A stretch of DNA of 64,000 bases from NCBI RefSeq assembly GCF_028473745.1, contig NZ_CP101137.1, forward strand, positions 3,100,001 to 3,164,000. The letters run 5' to 3'. A model generated the notes under the pieces. That model was not told the DNA's origin. It did no database searches and worked only from the letters and a program-made list of their open reading frames with translations. The stretch comes from Streptomyces sp. M92. Lineage in GTDB: Bacteria > Actinomycetota > Actinomycetes > Streptomycetales > Streptomycetaceae. Of the stretch, positions 18,438 to 27,039 are shown piece after piece; positions within the stretch are counted from its first letter, which is position 1, and the number at the start of each line of letters is the position of its first letter. A program made the translations under genes and the position numbers.

Positions 18438-19079
18438 ATGGTGAGCAGCGACGAGAAGAACGAACGGGCCGGGGCGCCGCCCCGAAGCGCCAGGACCCGT
18501 GGCCGCCCTCGCTCCTTCGATCGCACGACGGCCCTGGAGAAGGCGCTGATGGCCTTCTGGGAGCACGGGTACGAGGCGACGTCGGTTACCGACCTCACCC
18601 GTGCCATGGGCATCGGCGCCCCGAGCCTCTACGCCGCCTTCGGCGACAAGCGTTCGCTCTTCGAGGAGGTCGTCCAGGTGTACGGCGTCCGGTACGGCTC
18701 CTTCGGGGACCGCGCCCTCGCCGAAGAGCCGACGGCACGGGCGGGCGTGGAGCGGATGCTGCGCGAGGCCGCGGCCGAGTACACCGCGCCCGGGCGCCCG
18801 CACGGCTGCCTCGTCATCCACGCCGCCGCCAACTGCTCGACGGCCGAGGTCGAGGAGTCCCTGCGCCGGCGGCGCAACGCCAACATCGCCGCTATCGAGA
18901 GCCGGATCGACGCCGACGTCGCCGCGGGCGCGCTGCCCGCGGACACCGACGCCGCCGCCCTCGCCCGGTATACGGGTGCCATGATCCAGGGCATGTCCCA
19001 GCAGGCGCGCGACGGCGCGAGCCGGACCGAACTGGAGGCGCTCGCGGAAATTGCCCTGGCCGTCTGGCCCCGTGCCTGA
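18438..19079 (+). CDS. TetR-family transcriptional regulator
   Basis: 213-residue repressor. The N-terminal helix-turn-helix is at about residues 35-70 (YEATSVTDLTRAMGIGAPSLYAAFGDKRSLF). The remainder is an all-helical ligand-binding domain with one Cys-containing segment (HGCLVIHAAANCSTAEVE). I chose ATG 18438. The in-frame ATG at 18429 would start almost on top of the -10-like TATAAA, and no ribosome binding site is visible. The mRNA may therefore be leaderless. Probably represses the divergent SDR gene. Confidence 0.85.
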   Translation: MVSSDEKNERAGAPPRSARTRGRPRSFDRTTALEKALMAFWEHGYEATSVTDLTRAMGIGAPSLYAAFGDKRSLFEEVVQVYGVRYGSFGDRALAEEPTARAGVERMLREAAAEYTAPGRPHGCLVIHAAANCSTAEVEESLRRRRNANIAAIESRIDADVAAGALPADTDAAALARYTGAMIQGMSQQARDGASRTELEALAEIALAVWPRA

Positions 19080-19505
19080 GCCAACAGGGTTAGGCTTCTG
19101 CCGGGTGCTCGGACGCGCGAGCAGTCGGCGAGCGCGACAACGACAAACGGCGTCCACCGCATGGACACGGCGAGTGGTCTAGTCCACAATGGCCACTGAG
19201 ACACTTGCCGTGAGTATCAGGCAAGGTGATCGTCAGGCTTCCGCCTTCCCCGCACAGGAGGGCGGACCGAGGAACCGGTGCTCTCTGCCCTGACTGCCCC
19301 GGCTCCTCATCCTTCGGCCGACCGGGACCGCACACCCCACGGCCGTTGTTGCTCCGGGCTGCGGTGCCGGGAGGGTTGAGGGTCCCTCTCAGGCGCCGCG
19401 GCCCGCGGGTGTTCCCGGGCCCGAAGAGCGCCCCGGTCGGGACCGGGCAACGGTGCGACCGGCTGATCGCGAGCGCTGTCCGCACCGCCAGGTACGCTCA
19501 GCCAC
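19080..19505 (+). promoter_or_regulatory. Long gap before the sensor kinase, with a DasR box
   Basis: No gene is supported in these 426 bases. AGTGGTCTAGTCCACA at 19173-19188 contains 11 of 12 dre core bases and 12 of the 16 full consensus bases. It is about 320 bases before the kinase start and 95 after the TetR stop. The remainder is GC-rich, with short inverted repeats around 19375-19400 but no clear promoter. Confidence 0.6.
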
Positions 19506-20981
19506 GTGCCCTCCATGAACGAACTCGTACGCCAGCACACAGCACTCGACGACTCCGACCTCGAGTGGCTCCACCTGCTGGTCTCGGAGTGGCAGCTCCT
19601 CTCCGACCTCTCCTTCGCCGACCTGGTCCTGTGGGTCCCCACCCGCGACGGCACGCGTTACGTCTCCGTCGCCCAGATGCGCCCCAACACCGGACCCACC
19701 TCGTACCAGGACGACATGGTCGGCCACCTCGTCCCGCGCGGCCGGCGGCCCATGCTGGACGCCGCCCTGGACGAGGGCCGGATCGTGCGCGAGGGCGACC
19801 CGGAGTGGCGCGAGGAGGTCCCGGTCCGCGTCGAGTCCATCCCCGTACGGCGTCAGGGGCGCGTCCTCGGCGTCATCGCCCGCAACACCAACCTGCTCAC
19901 CGTGCGCACCCCGAGCCGCCTGGAGCTCACGTACCTGCAGAGCGCCTCCGACCTCGCCCAGATGATCGCGGCGGGCGCCTTCCCGTTCGAGAACCAGCAG
20001 GTCGACATGGACGCCTCACCCCGCGTCGGCGACGGCCTGATCCGGGTGGACGGCGACGGCATCGTCCAGTACGCCTCTCCGAACGCGCTGTCGGCCTACC
20101 ACCGCATGGGCCTCGCCGCAGACCTGGTCGGCCACCACCTCGGCCGGACCACCGCCGAACTCGCGCCGTCGCGCGGCCCGGTGGACGAGGCGCTCGCCAA
20201 GGTGGCCAGCGGCTGGGCGCCGCGCGAGTTCGAGATCGAGGCGCACGACGGAGTGATCCAGTTCCGTGCCATCCCGCTCAAACCCAAGGGCACGCGCATC
20301 GGATCGCTGGTGCTCCTGCGCGACGTCACGGAACTGCGCCGCCGCGAGCGCGAGTTGATCACCAAGGACGCCACCATCCGGGAGATCCACCACCGGGTGA
20401 AGAACAACCTCCAGACGGTGGCGGCCCTGCTGCGCCTCCAGGCGCGGCGGATCGAGTCCGACCGGGGCCGAGAGGCGCTGGAGGAGGCCGTGCGCCGGGT
20501 CGGCTCCATCGCGATCGTGCACGAGACGCTCTCCCAGAACCTGGACGAGCGCGTGGAGTTCGACGAGATCGCCGACCGCGTGCTGGCGATGGTGGCGGAG
20601 ATCTCGCCGGGCCGGGTCACCGGCCGGCGCACCGGTCGCTTCGGCATCCTGGACGCGGAAGTCGCCACCCCCCTGTCGATGGTGCTGACCGAAGTCCTGC
20701 AGAACGCACTGGAACACGGCTTCCGGGAGAGCGACACCGGCACGGTCGAGGTCTCCGCCGTCCGCGGCGGCACGACCAGGGAGGCCCGGCTCCTGGTCAC
20801 CGTCCAGGACGACGGCATCGGCCTGCCCGAGGACTTCGACCCGCACCGCTCGGGCAATCTGGGCCTGCAGATCGTGCGCACCCTGGTCGAGGGCGAGCTC
20901 GGCGGCAGCTTCGACATGGTCCCCGCCCCCGAGCGCGGCACCCGGGTGATCCTGGACATCCCGGTGCCCGCGCAGAAGTAG
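19506..20981 (+). CDS. PdtaS-like cytosolic sensor histidine kinase
   Basis: 491-residue soluble kinase: N-terminal GAF-like domain (about 10-140), PAS domain (about 170-280), HisKA_2 dimerisation helix with the phospho-acceptor in EIHHRVKNNLQTVAALL, and a HATPase domain (NALEHGF, DDGIGLP, GNLGLQIV). This is the architecture of mycobacterial PdtaS, whose partner PdtaR is an ANTAR antiterminator; no such regulator is encoded nearby. As in M. tuberculosis (Rv3220c/Rv3219), it faces a WhiB1-type gene. The GTG at 19506 is taken as start, with ATG 19515 as the alternative. No membrane segment. Confidence 0.88.
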   Translation: MPSMNELVRQHTALDDSDLEWLHLLVSEWQLLSDLSFADLVLWVPTRDGTRYVSVAQMRPNTGPTSYQDDMVGHLVPRGRRPMLDAALDEGRIVREGDPEWREEVPVRVESIPVRRQGRVLGVIARNTNLLTVRTPSRLELTYLQSASDLAQMIAAGAFPFENQQVDMDASPRVGDGLIRVDGDGIVQYASPNALSAYHRMGLAADLVGHHLGRTTAELAPSRGPVDEALAKVASGWAPREFEIEAHDGVIQFRAIPLKPKGTRIGSLVLLRDVTELRRRERELITKDATIREIHHRVKNNLQTVAALLRLQARRIESDRGREALEEAVRRVGSIAIVHETLSQNLDERVEFDEIADRVLAMVAEISPGRVTGRRTGRFGILDAEVATPLSMVLTEVLQNALEHGFRESDTGTVEVSAVRGGTTREARLLVTVQDDGIGLPEDFDPHRSGNLGLQIVRTLVEGELGGSFDMVPAPERGTRVILDIPVPAQK

Positions 20982-20992
20982 CAGGCGGCCGT

Positions 20993-21055
20993 GGTCCGGA
21001 CCTTCACCGGTCTGGACCTTCACTGGTCCGGACTGTCAGCTCCGGACCGTCAGCG
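20993..21055 (+). repeat. Four tandem 16-bp repeats after the kinase gene
   Basis: Units GGTCCGGACCTTCACC, GGTCTGGACCTTCACT and GGTCCGGACTGTCAGC, then a fourth that lacks the first two bases, run head to tail from 20993. Each unit holds the palindrome TCCGGA or a variant of it. Confidence 0.75.
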
Positions 21056-21069
21056 CCTCCGGGACAGCA

Positions 21070-21100
21070 AAAAGCCCCGGACCTGTGAAGGTCCGAGGCC
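21070..21100 (-). terminator. Rho-independent terminator of wblE
   Basis: On the minus strand the stem CGGACCT/AGGTCCG with a four-base loop is followed by GGGGCTTTTT, a classical terminator with a T-run. It is 120 bases past the wblE stop. Confidence 0.8.
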
Positions 21101-21221
21101 AGTGCTCGTGCGATCCATCGTCCGATGCGCATCGGGGGTACTGCGCGCTGCGGCTCGGGAGCGGGGGATGTGTACGCGCTGTACACGCCGCCAAGCTCAG
21201 GCTGTCAGCAGGGGTGGCTGG

Positions 21222-21479
21222 TCAGGCGGAGGCCTGACGAGCCCGGTTGCGGGCGGCACGGCGCTTCATCGCGCGGCGCTCGTCCTCGCTGAGACCACCC
21301 CAGACGCCGGAGTCCTGACCGGACTCGAGCGCCCACTGCAGGCACTGCTCCATGACAGGGCAGCGACGGCAGACGGCCTTGGCTTCCTCGATCTGCAGCA
21401 GCGCGGGACCGGTGTTGCCGATGGGGAAGAAGAGCTCGGGGTCTTCCTCGCGGCAAACGGCGCGGTGACGCCAGTCCAT
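21222..21479 (-). CDS. wblE: WblE, WhiB-family iron-sulfur transcription factor
   Basis: 85-residue Wbl protein, orthologue of mycobacterial WhiB1. The four [4Fe-4S] ligands are C9, C37, C40 and C46 (CREEDPELFFP, CRRCPVMEQC). The GVWGG turn and a basic C-terminal DNA-binding tail (KRRAARNRARQ) follow. Members of this family bind the primary sigma factor and respond to nitric oxide. AAGGAGAGG is well placed upstream of the ATG at 21479. Convergent with the PdtaS-like kinase. Confidence 0.96.
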   Translation of the reverse strand: MDWRHRAVCREEDPELFFPIGNTGPALLQIEEAKAVCRRCPVMEQCLQWALESGQDSGVWGGLSEDERRAMKRRAARNRARQASA

Positions 21480-21798
21480 GGCTGCTACCTCTCCTTGGTA
21501 TTACATGCAGGGTGCTTGTGAATGTGAACGCTTTCACGAATCCCTCAACAAGGGAAGGGCCTACCGCCAGGTTGCCCGGCGTGGTCCTGTGGTTTGAAGA
21601 GGGGTTCTGGTGATCTGTGGAGGCCGGTCTTGCGGGCCGTTCCGATCGCCAAGAAGAGACTCGCAAACCTCGGCGGCGGATACAACCCCTTCCGGAAAGT
21701 TTTTTTTGATTCATCGGTGTCGACTAGGTCACAGCCGTACTTCCTGGGGGTGGACCCTGGTCTAAACGTTCGAGTGAAAGGACTTTAGCCCCTTCTGC
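21480..21798 (-). promoter_or_regulatory. wblE upstream region
   Basis: A 319-base gap with lower GC than its surroundings, including a run of eight Ts at 21701-21708. It must hold the wblE promoter(s) and leader. The near-palindrome GTGAACGCTTTCAC at 21523-21536 lies about 45 bases before the start codon. A 64-codon plus-strand frame (21594-21788) lacks a binding site and is not taken as a gene. Confidence 0.45.
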
Positions 21799-22767
21799 TC
21801 ACACAATCACACGCAGTGCACGGCGTACGCCTGTGAACGTCACGCTGGTCCGCAGCCCCAGGTGGTCACCGTCCATCTGGAGGGGCAGTGGCACCTTCGA
21901 ATGCAAGGTGAAGTCGGTCAGGTCGTGCAGCGAGACGGCGTGCCGACCACGGGGTCCGCGCTCGGGGGACGAAGTGAGCAACTGGGTCCCATACCGGGCG
22001 ACCGCGGCCGTCGACAGACGGCTGAGGCCGAAGACGTCGAGCGCGGTGTCGAACGAGGCCTTCGGCGACGCGTAGATCGGGCGATTGCCGAGAAACGTCC
22101 AGGGGCACGTGTTCGAGACTATGGACAGCACCAGATCGGTGACCGGGTCCTCGCCCGCCCGCTCCAGGGTGATCGTCCCGCTGCGGCGGTGCGGCTCGCC
22201 GATGAGCGCGCGCATCACCTGGCGGACGTAGAGGGCGTGCGTCGACTTCTTGCCGCGTTCACGGTGCTGCTCGACCCGGCCGACCACGCCGGCGTCGAAG
22301 CCCAGGCCGGCGTTGAAGGTGAACCAGCGGGCCGGCACCGCCTCGTCCTCCGTGCCGGGCGTGCCGGAGGCCAGGCCCAGGCCGACGGTCCGCTCGCTGC
22401 CGTCGCGCAGCGCGTCGAGCAGGGCGCCGGTGGCCTCCACGGCGTGGTTGGGCAGGCCGAGCGCGCGGGCGAAGACGTTCGTGGAGCCGCCGGGGACCAC
22501 CGCGAGGCCCGGCAGGTGCTCCGGATCGGGGCCGGCGTGCAGCAGGCCGTTGACGACCTCGTTCACCGTGCCGTCGCCGCCGAGGGCCACCACCAGCTCG
22601 ATGTCGTCGCTCTGCGCCGCCTGCCGGCCGAGGTCGCGCGCGTGCCCGCGGTACTCCGTGGTGACGGCCTCCAGCTTCATCTCGCTGGCGAGCGCGTGGA
22701 TCAGGACGTCGCGCGTGCGCGCGCTCGTGGTGGTTGCCGCCGGATTGACCACGAGAAGTGCACGCAT
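21799..22767 (-). CDS. Diacylglycerol kinase family lipid kinase
   Basis: 322-residue DAGKc/YegS-type lipid kinase. The nucleotide-binding GGDGTVNEVVNGLL motif is at about residues 65-78 and PGGSTNVFARALGLP follows at about 96. The C-terminal beta-rich domain includes FNAGLGFDAGVV and the PLPLQMDGDHLG block. Expected to phosphorylate diacylglycerol or a related lipid at the membrane. The start at 22767 gives MRALLVVNPAA, the usual N terminus. The upstream in-frame extension is not conserved-looking. Confidence 0.85.
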   Translation of the reverse strand: MRALLVVNPAATTTSARTRDVLIHALASEMKLEAVTTEYRGHARDLGRQAAQSDDIELVVALGGDGTVNEVVNGLLHAGPDPEHLPGLAVVPGGSTNVFARALGLPNHAVEATGALLDALRDGSERTVGLGLASGTPGTEDEAVPARWFTFNAGLGFDAGVVGRVEQHRERGKKSTHALYVRQVMRALIGEPHRRSGTITLERAGEDPVTDLVLSIVSNTCPWTFLGNRPIYASPKASFDTALDVFGLSRLSTAAVARYGTQLLTSSPERGPRGRHAVSLHDLTDFTLHSKVPLPLQMDGDHLGLRTSVTFTGVRRALRVIV

Positions 22768-22893
22768 GCTGTGCAGGGTACCTACTGGGCGGTACCCGGC
22801 CCAGCCCGAGGGGAAGATCGCCGCGGGCCGCGGTGCGCGCACGGGCCGGACGCCCCCACGGGCGGCGGTGCCGGCGAGGGCTACCCTTCAGGG

Positions 22894-23340
22894 GTGAGCA
22901 GCGAGCAGAACCCCACCCCCGAAGCCGCCGAAGAGGCGGGAGTCCGCCCCGGGCGGCTGACCGCCGCGGCAGCCCTGGCCGCTCTGGAGGGGCTGGCGCT
23001 CGTCGCCGGCGGAGCCTGGATGCTGGTGGGTGGTCTCACGGGCCACCCCGACGACCGGACCTCCGCCGTCACCGGCGGCGTCACCCTGATCGTCCTCGCC
23101 CTGCTGCCGCTGCTCGCCGCCCGCGGCCTGCTCGCGCGACGGGGCTGGAGCCGGGGGCCCGCCATCGTCACACAGATCATGGCGCTGCCTGTGGCCTACA
23201 ACATGCTGACCGCCGACAGCGTCGCCATCCCGGCGGGCATCGCGCTCGCCGTCGTCGCGGTCACGGCGCTGGTGCTCCTGGTGAACCCCGCGACCACGCA
23301 GGCGCTCGGCATCCGGGGCCCCGGCAGCGCGCGGAAGTAG
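22894..23340 (+). CDS. Four-helix integral membrane protein, unknown function
   Basis: 148 residues with a charged N terminus of about 30 residues and four hydrophobic segments (AAAALAALEGLALVAGGAW, VTLIVLALLPLLAARGLL, AIVTQIMALPVAYNML, GIALAVVAVTALVLLV). It resembles small actinobacterial membrane proteins of unknown function. The GTG start at 22894 has only a weak G-rich site. Convergent with sigH. Confidence 0.65.
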   Translation: MSSEQNPTPEAAEEAGVRPGRLTAAAALAALEGLALVAGGAWMLVGGLTGHPDDRTSAVTGGVTLIVLALLPLLAARGLLARRGWSRGPAIVTQIMALPVAYNMLTADSVAIPAGIALAVVAVTALVLLVNPATTQALGIRGPGSARK

Positions 23341-23369
23341 CCGCCACCCGGCGATCTCCGTCGGCGCGG

Positions 23370-24455
23370 CTACTCCTCGACCAGCAGCTTCTCCCGCAGC
23401 TGCGCCAGCGTGCGCGCCAGCAGCCGCGACACGTGCATCTGGGAGATGCCCACCTCCTGGGCGATCTGCGACTGGGTCATGTTGCCGAAGAAGCGCAGCA
23501 GCAGGATCCGCTTCTCCCGCGGCGGCAGGTCCTCCAGCAGCGGCTTGAGCGACTCGCGGTACTCGACGCCCTCCAGCGCCTCGTCCTCGGCCCCGAGGGT
23601 GTCCGCGACCGCCGGGGACTCGTCGTCGGTGTCCGGGACGTCCAGGGACAGGGTGGAGTACGCGTTGGCCGACTCCAGGCCCTCCAGGACCTCCTCCTCC
23701 GAGATCGACAGCTTCTCGGCGAGCTCGTGCACGGTGGGGGAGCGGCCGTGCAGCTGCGAGAGCTCCGCGGTGGCCGTCGTCAGGGCCAGCCGCAGTTCCT
23801 GGAGCCGGCGCGGCACGCGCACCGCCCAGCCCTTGTCCCGGAAGTGCCGCTTGATCTCGCCGACGACCGTGGGGGTCGCGTACGTGGAGAACTCGACCCC
23901 GCGGTCCGGGTCGAAGCGGTCGACCGACTTGATCAGTCCGATGGTGGCGACCTGGGTGAGGTCGTCCAGGGGCTCCCCGCGGTTGCGGAAGCGGCGCGCG
24001 AGGTGCTCGACGAGGGGGAGGTGCATGCGGACGAGACGGTTGCGCAGCTCCGCGTACTCGGGGCTGTCCTTCTCCAGGGTGCGCAACTCGGTGAACATCA
24101 GGCGCGCCCCGCTGCGGTCCTGCGGGTCGTGGCGCGTGCCCTGCGTGCCCCGTGCACCCGGCGCGTCTTCCTCGGCGTGTCGCTCGTGCTCGCTCATCGT
24201 CCCGCCCGTTGCCCTTTCCCGAGCCTTCGCCTCCGCTCGGACGGGCCGCACGGGAGTGTCCCCGCTCCGCTGCCCGTCGCCCGGGACGACGGCCTCGGGC
24301 GAGGCCTCGTCCTGAGGATGCGGCCGGGCCTGCTCGGGGATGCCGTCGATGCCGTCCGCCATGCCCCGGGCCTCGCTCCCGGCACGTGTGCCCTCGGCCG
24401 GCCGCTCCCGTGTGCCGCGCTCTTCGTCCCGCACCGGCCCGTCCCCGTTCCTCAC
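23370..24455 (-). CDS. sigH: Stress-response sigma factor SigH (SigB/SigF family)
   Basis: 361-residue sigma factor. A non-conserved, charged N-terminal extension of about 125 residues precedes regions 2 (RMHLPLVEHLARRF to FSTYATPTVVGEIKRHF), 3 and 4 (SQIAQEVGISQMHVSRLLARTLAQLREKL). GTG 24455 overlaps the anti-sigma stop (GTGA). S. coelicolor SigH is known to be made from several starts and processed. Internal in-frame ATGs at about 24363 and 24197 (MSEHERHAEE) could give the shorter forms. Regulates osmotic/heat stress and septation. Confidence 0.88.
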   Translation of the reverse strand: MRNGDGPVRDEERGTRERPAEGTRAGSEARGMADGIDGIPEQARPHPQDEASPEAVVPGDGQRSGDTPVRPVRAEAKARERATGGTMSEHERHAEEDAPGARGTQGTRHDPQDRSGARLMFTELRTLEKDSPEYAELRNRLVRMHLPLVEHLARRFRNRGEPLDDLTQVATIGLIKSVDRFDPDRGVEFSTYATPTVVGEIKRHFRDKGWAVRVPRRLQELRLALTTATAELSQLHGRSPTVHELAEKLSISEEEVLEGLESANAYSTLSLDVPDTDDESPAVADTLGAEDEALEGVEYRESLKPLLEDLPPREKRILLLRFFGNMTQSQIAQEVGISQMHVSRLLARTLAQLREKLLVEE

Positions 24456-24865
24456 GCCGGCCCGGGTCCCGCGCCGCGCTGTTTGTAGAGGCTGATCGAA
24501 ACGGTGTTGTCCTCGTCCACGGCTGAGGAGACCTTGCCCGCGAGGGCGGACAGCACGGTCCAGGCGAAGGTGTCCCGCGAGGGGGCGTGTCCGTCCGTGG
24601 TCGGTGCCGAGACGGTGACCTCGAGCGAGTCGTCGACGAGACGGAAGACGCAACTGAGCACCGAGCCGGGCACGGCCTGCTGGAGCAGGATCGCGCAGGC
24701 CTCGTCGACTGCGATGCGCAGGTCCTCGATCTCGTCGAGGGTGAAGTCCAAACGGGCCGCGAGACCGGCCGTGGCCGTACGCAGCACCGACAGGTAGGCA
24801 CCCGCGGCCGGCAGCCGGACTTCGACGAAGTCCTGGGTCGCGGGCTCGCCTGCGATCTGGGACAC
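24452..24865 (-). CDS. ushX: Anti-sigma factor of SigH (UshX/PrsH)
   Basis: 137-residue GHKL-type anti-sigma factor of the RsbW class. The ATP-binding motif is degenerate but visible (EIEDLRIAVDEACAILLQQ, and GKVSSAVDEDN in the G-box area). GTG at 24865 with GGAGGTGAGG upstream gives the known 137-residue form. The frame stays open to 25021, and a longer product is possible. The gene is upstream of and overlaps sigH, so the anti-sigma and sigma are co-translated. Confidence 0.85.
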   Translation of the reverse strand: MSQIAGEPATQDFVEVRLPAAGAYLSVLRTATAGLAARLDFTLDEIEDLRIAVDEACAILLQQAVPGSVLSCVFRLVDDSLEVTVSAPTTDGHAPSRDTFAWTVLSALAGKVSSAVDEDNTVSISLYKQRGAGPGPA

Positions 24866-25113
24866 CCTCACCTCCAAGGTGGTACAAGCGTTACAGGGCC
24901 GAGGTTCACCTCGGGGTAACGCGATACGTGGTTCAGCGGTGACGTTATCGCGCTCCGAACTTTCCTGTCCCCGAGACCCCAACCCCTTGCTGTCACTCAT
25001 AGTAAACACATGAACACGCACAGTGGCTAGGGGTTCGGCGGGCTCAAATCGGAAGAGCGCGCGCCGGGTTGACGTACCCAGGCCTCAGACGGTCGAACCG
25101 TCCCCGGCCGAGG

Positions 25114-25374
25114 TCACACGAGTACGTGATCCACGAAACACCAACGCCAGCTCTCCCCGGGCTCGAAGGTGCGCATCACCGGGTGGCCGGTCTCCTCGTG
25201 GTGCGCGGTCGCGTGCCGCCTCGGCGAGGAGTCGCAGCAGCCGACGTGGCCGCACACGAGGCACAGCCTCAGCTGCACCGGGTCCGTCCCCTCGGCCAGA
25301 CACTCCGGGCAGGTCTCGCTGCGTGGCTCCGGTTCCGGGTGCGGCAGCGCGTCGGCGTGCGTGCACTGTTTCAT
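25114..25374 (-). CDS. UBP-type zinc finger protein
   Basis: 86 residues made almost entirely of a zf-UBP domain: C4-H6, CPECLAEG, LRLCLVCGHVGCCDSS and RHATAHHEETGHPVM supply Cys/His zinc ligands. Bacterial members usually lack ubiquitin partners, and their role is unknown. ATG at 25374. Divergent from the antiporter gene 61 bases away; common regulation is possible. Confidence 0.85.
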   Translation of the reverse strand: MKQCTHADALPHPEPEPRSETCPECLAEGTDPVQLRLCLVCGHVGCCDSSPRRHATAHHEETGHPVMRTFEPGESWRWCFVDHVLV

Positions 25375-25435
25375 GATTGCCAGGTTACGACGGGCGGGCG
25401 GAGCACCGCGTGGACGACGAGGGCGGGCGAGGACG

Positions 25436-27028
25436 ATGGACGTGATGCCGCTGCTGTTGCTGGTGGCGGGCAGCGCCGCGATCGCCGCGGCGGGCCGGAG
25501 GCTACCGGTGCCGGCGCCGCTGCTGCTGGTGGCCGTGGGACTGGCCGTGAGCTACGTGCCCGGCGTGCCCGACTACACCCTCGACCCGCACATCGTCCTC
25601 CCGCTGCTGCTGCCCCCGCTGCTCCACACGGCGGCCACCGACAGCTCCTACCTCGACCTGCGGGCGCAGCTGCGGCCCGTGGCGCTGCTGTCCGTCGGCT
25701 ACGTGCTCTTCGCGACCTTCGTCGTGGGCGCCGCCGCGTACCTGATCGTGCCGGGCCTGCCCCTGACCGCGGCCCTGGTGCTCGGCGCGGTGGTGGCTCC
25801 GCCCGACGCCGTCGCGGCGACGGCGGTGGCGCGCCGGGTGGGGCTGCCGAACCGGATCACCACGATCCTCCAGGGCGAGTCCCTGGTGAACGACGCCACC
25901 GCGATCACCGCCTTCCGGGTGGCGCTCGCCGCGGCGGTCGGCGAAGGAGCCACCTGGGCCGGCGGGATCACGGAGTTCCTGATCGCGGCGGTCGGCGGCG
26001 TCGGTGTCGGGCTGGTGCTGATGGTGCCGCTCCACTGGCTGCGCACGCACGTGAAGGAGGCCCTCCTCCAGAACACGCTCTCGCTGCTGATCCCCTTCGC
26101 CGCCTACGCGGTCGCCGAGCAGGTGCACGCGTCCGGGGTGCTGGCGGTGGTGGTCGTCGCGCTGTTCCTCGGCCACCGCGCGTGGGAGGTCGATTTCGCC
26201 ACCCGCCTCCAGGAGGACGCGGTCTGGAAGATGGTCGCCTTCGTGCTGGAGTCGTCCGTGTTCGCGCTGATCGGCCTCCAGCTCCCCGTGGTCCTCAAGG
26301 GCCTCGGGGACTACGAGGGCACCGACGCCGCCTGGTACGCGGTAGCCGTCTTCCTGGTGGTCGCCGTGGCCCGCTTCGTGTGGGTGTATCCGGCGACCTA
26401 CCTGCCGCGCCTGTCGGCACGCGTCCGCGCGCGCGAGGGGGACCTCTCCTGGAAGGGACCGTTCGTGATCGGCTGGGCGGGGATGCGGGGGGTGGTCTCG
26501 CTGGCCATCGCCTTCTCCATCCCGCTCACCGTGCACGGCGGCGGGCCCTTCCCCGAGCGGAACCTCATCCTGTTCCTCACCTTCACCACGGTCATCGGCA
26601 CGCTGGTCGTCCAGGGCGTCACCCTGCCGCCGCTGATCCGCCTGCTGAAGTTCCCCGCCCATGACGTCCAGGCCGAGACGCTGGCCGAGGCCAACGCCCA
26701 GGCGCAGGCCTCCCGCGCCGCCGAGCAGCGCCTGGACGACCTCCTCGCCGACGAGCGCAACGCGCTGCCGACCCCCCTCGCCGACCGTCTGCGCACGGTC
26801 CTGGAGCGTCGCCGCAACGCCGTCTGGGAACGGCTAGGCCAGGTCAACCCCGTCACCGGGGAGAGCGTCGACGACACCTACCGGCGGCTGTCGCGGGAGA
26901 TGATCGGCGCAGAGCGGGAGGTCTTCGTGCGGCTGCGGGACGGCCGGTACATCGACGACGAGATGCTGCGGACCCTGCTGCGCCGGCTGGACCTGGAGGA
27001 GGCGGCGGCGTACCGGGAGACGACGTAG
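25436..27028 (+). CDS. CPA1-family Na+/H+ antiporter
   Basis: 530-residue membrane antiporter with about 12 helices in the first 410 residues. Exchange-site motifs are visible: APPDAVAATAVARR with the membrane Asp, GESLVNDATAITAF, and GWAGMRGVVSLAIAF. The last 110 residues are a hydrophilic, charged cytoplasmic tail (LAEANAQAQASRAAEQRLDD). Probably extrudes Na+ or K+ for pH and salt homeostasis. ATG 25436 has GGCGAGGA upstream; ATG 25445 is an alternative. Confidence 0.87.
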   Translation: MDVMPLLLLVAGSAAIAAAGRRLPVPAPLLLVAVGLAVSYVPGVPDYTLDPHIVLPLLLPPLLHTAATDSSYLDLRAQLRPVALLSVGYVLFATFVVGAAAYLIVPGLPLTAALVLGAVVAPPDAVAATAVARRVGLPNRITTILQGESLVNDATAITAFRVALAAAVGEGATWAGGITEFLIAAVGGVGVGLVLMVPLHWLRTHVKEALLQNTLSLLIPFAAYAVAEQVHASGVLAVVVVALFLGHRAWEVDFATRLQEDAVWKMVAFVLESSVFALIGLQLPVVLKGLGDYEGTDAAWYAVAVFLVVAVARFVWVYPATYLPRLSARVRAREGDLSWKGPFVIGWAGMRGVVSLAIAFSIPLTVHGGGPFPERNLILFLTFTTVIGTLVVQGVTLPPLIRLLKFPAHDVQAETLAEANAQAQASRAAEQRLDDLLADERNALPTPLADRLRTVLERRRNAVWERLGQVNPVTGESVDDTYRRLSREMIGAEREVFVRLRDGRYIDDEMLRTLLRRLDLEEAAAYRETT

Positions 27029-27039
27029 GCCGGCCGGGG

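Noticed and set aside
21755..21770. dre-like half-site TGGTCTAAACG between wblE and the lipid kinase gene
   Set aside because: Only the left arm matches; the right arm reads AACG instead of ACCA.
21594..21788. 64-codon frame upstream of wblE
   Set aside because: No ribosome binding site, no recognisable features, and it lies in the expected wblE promoter region.
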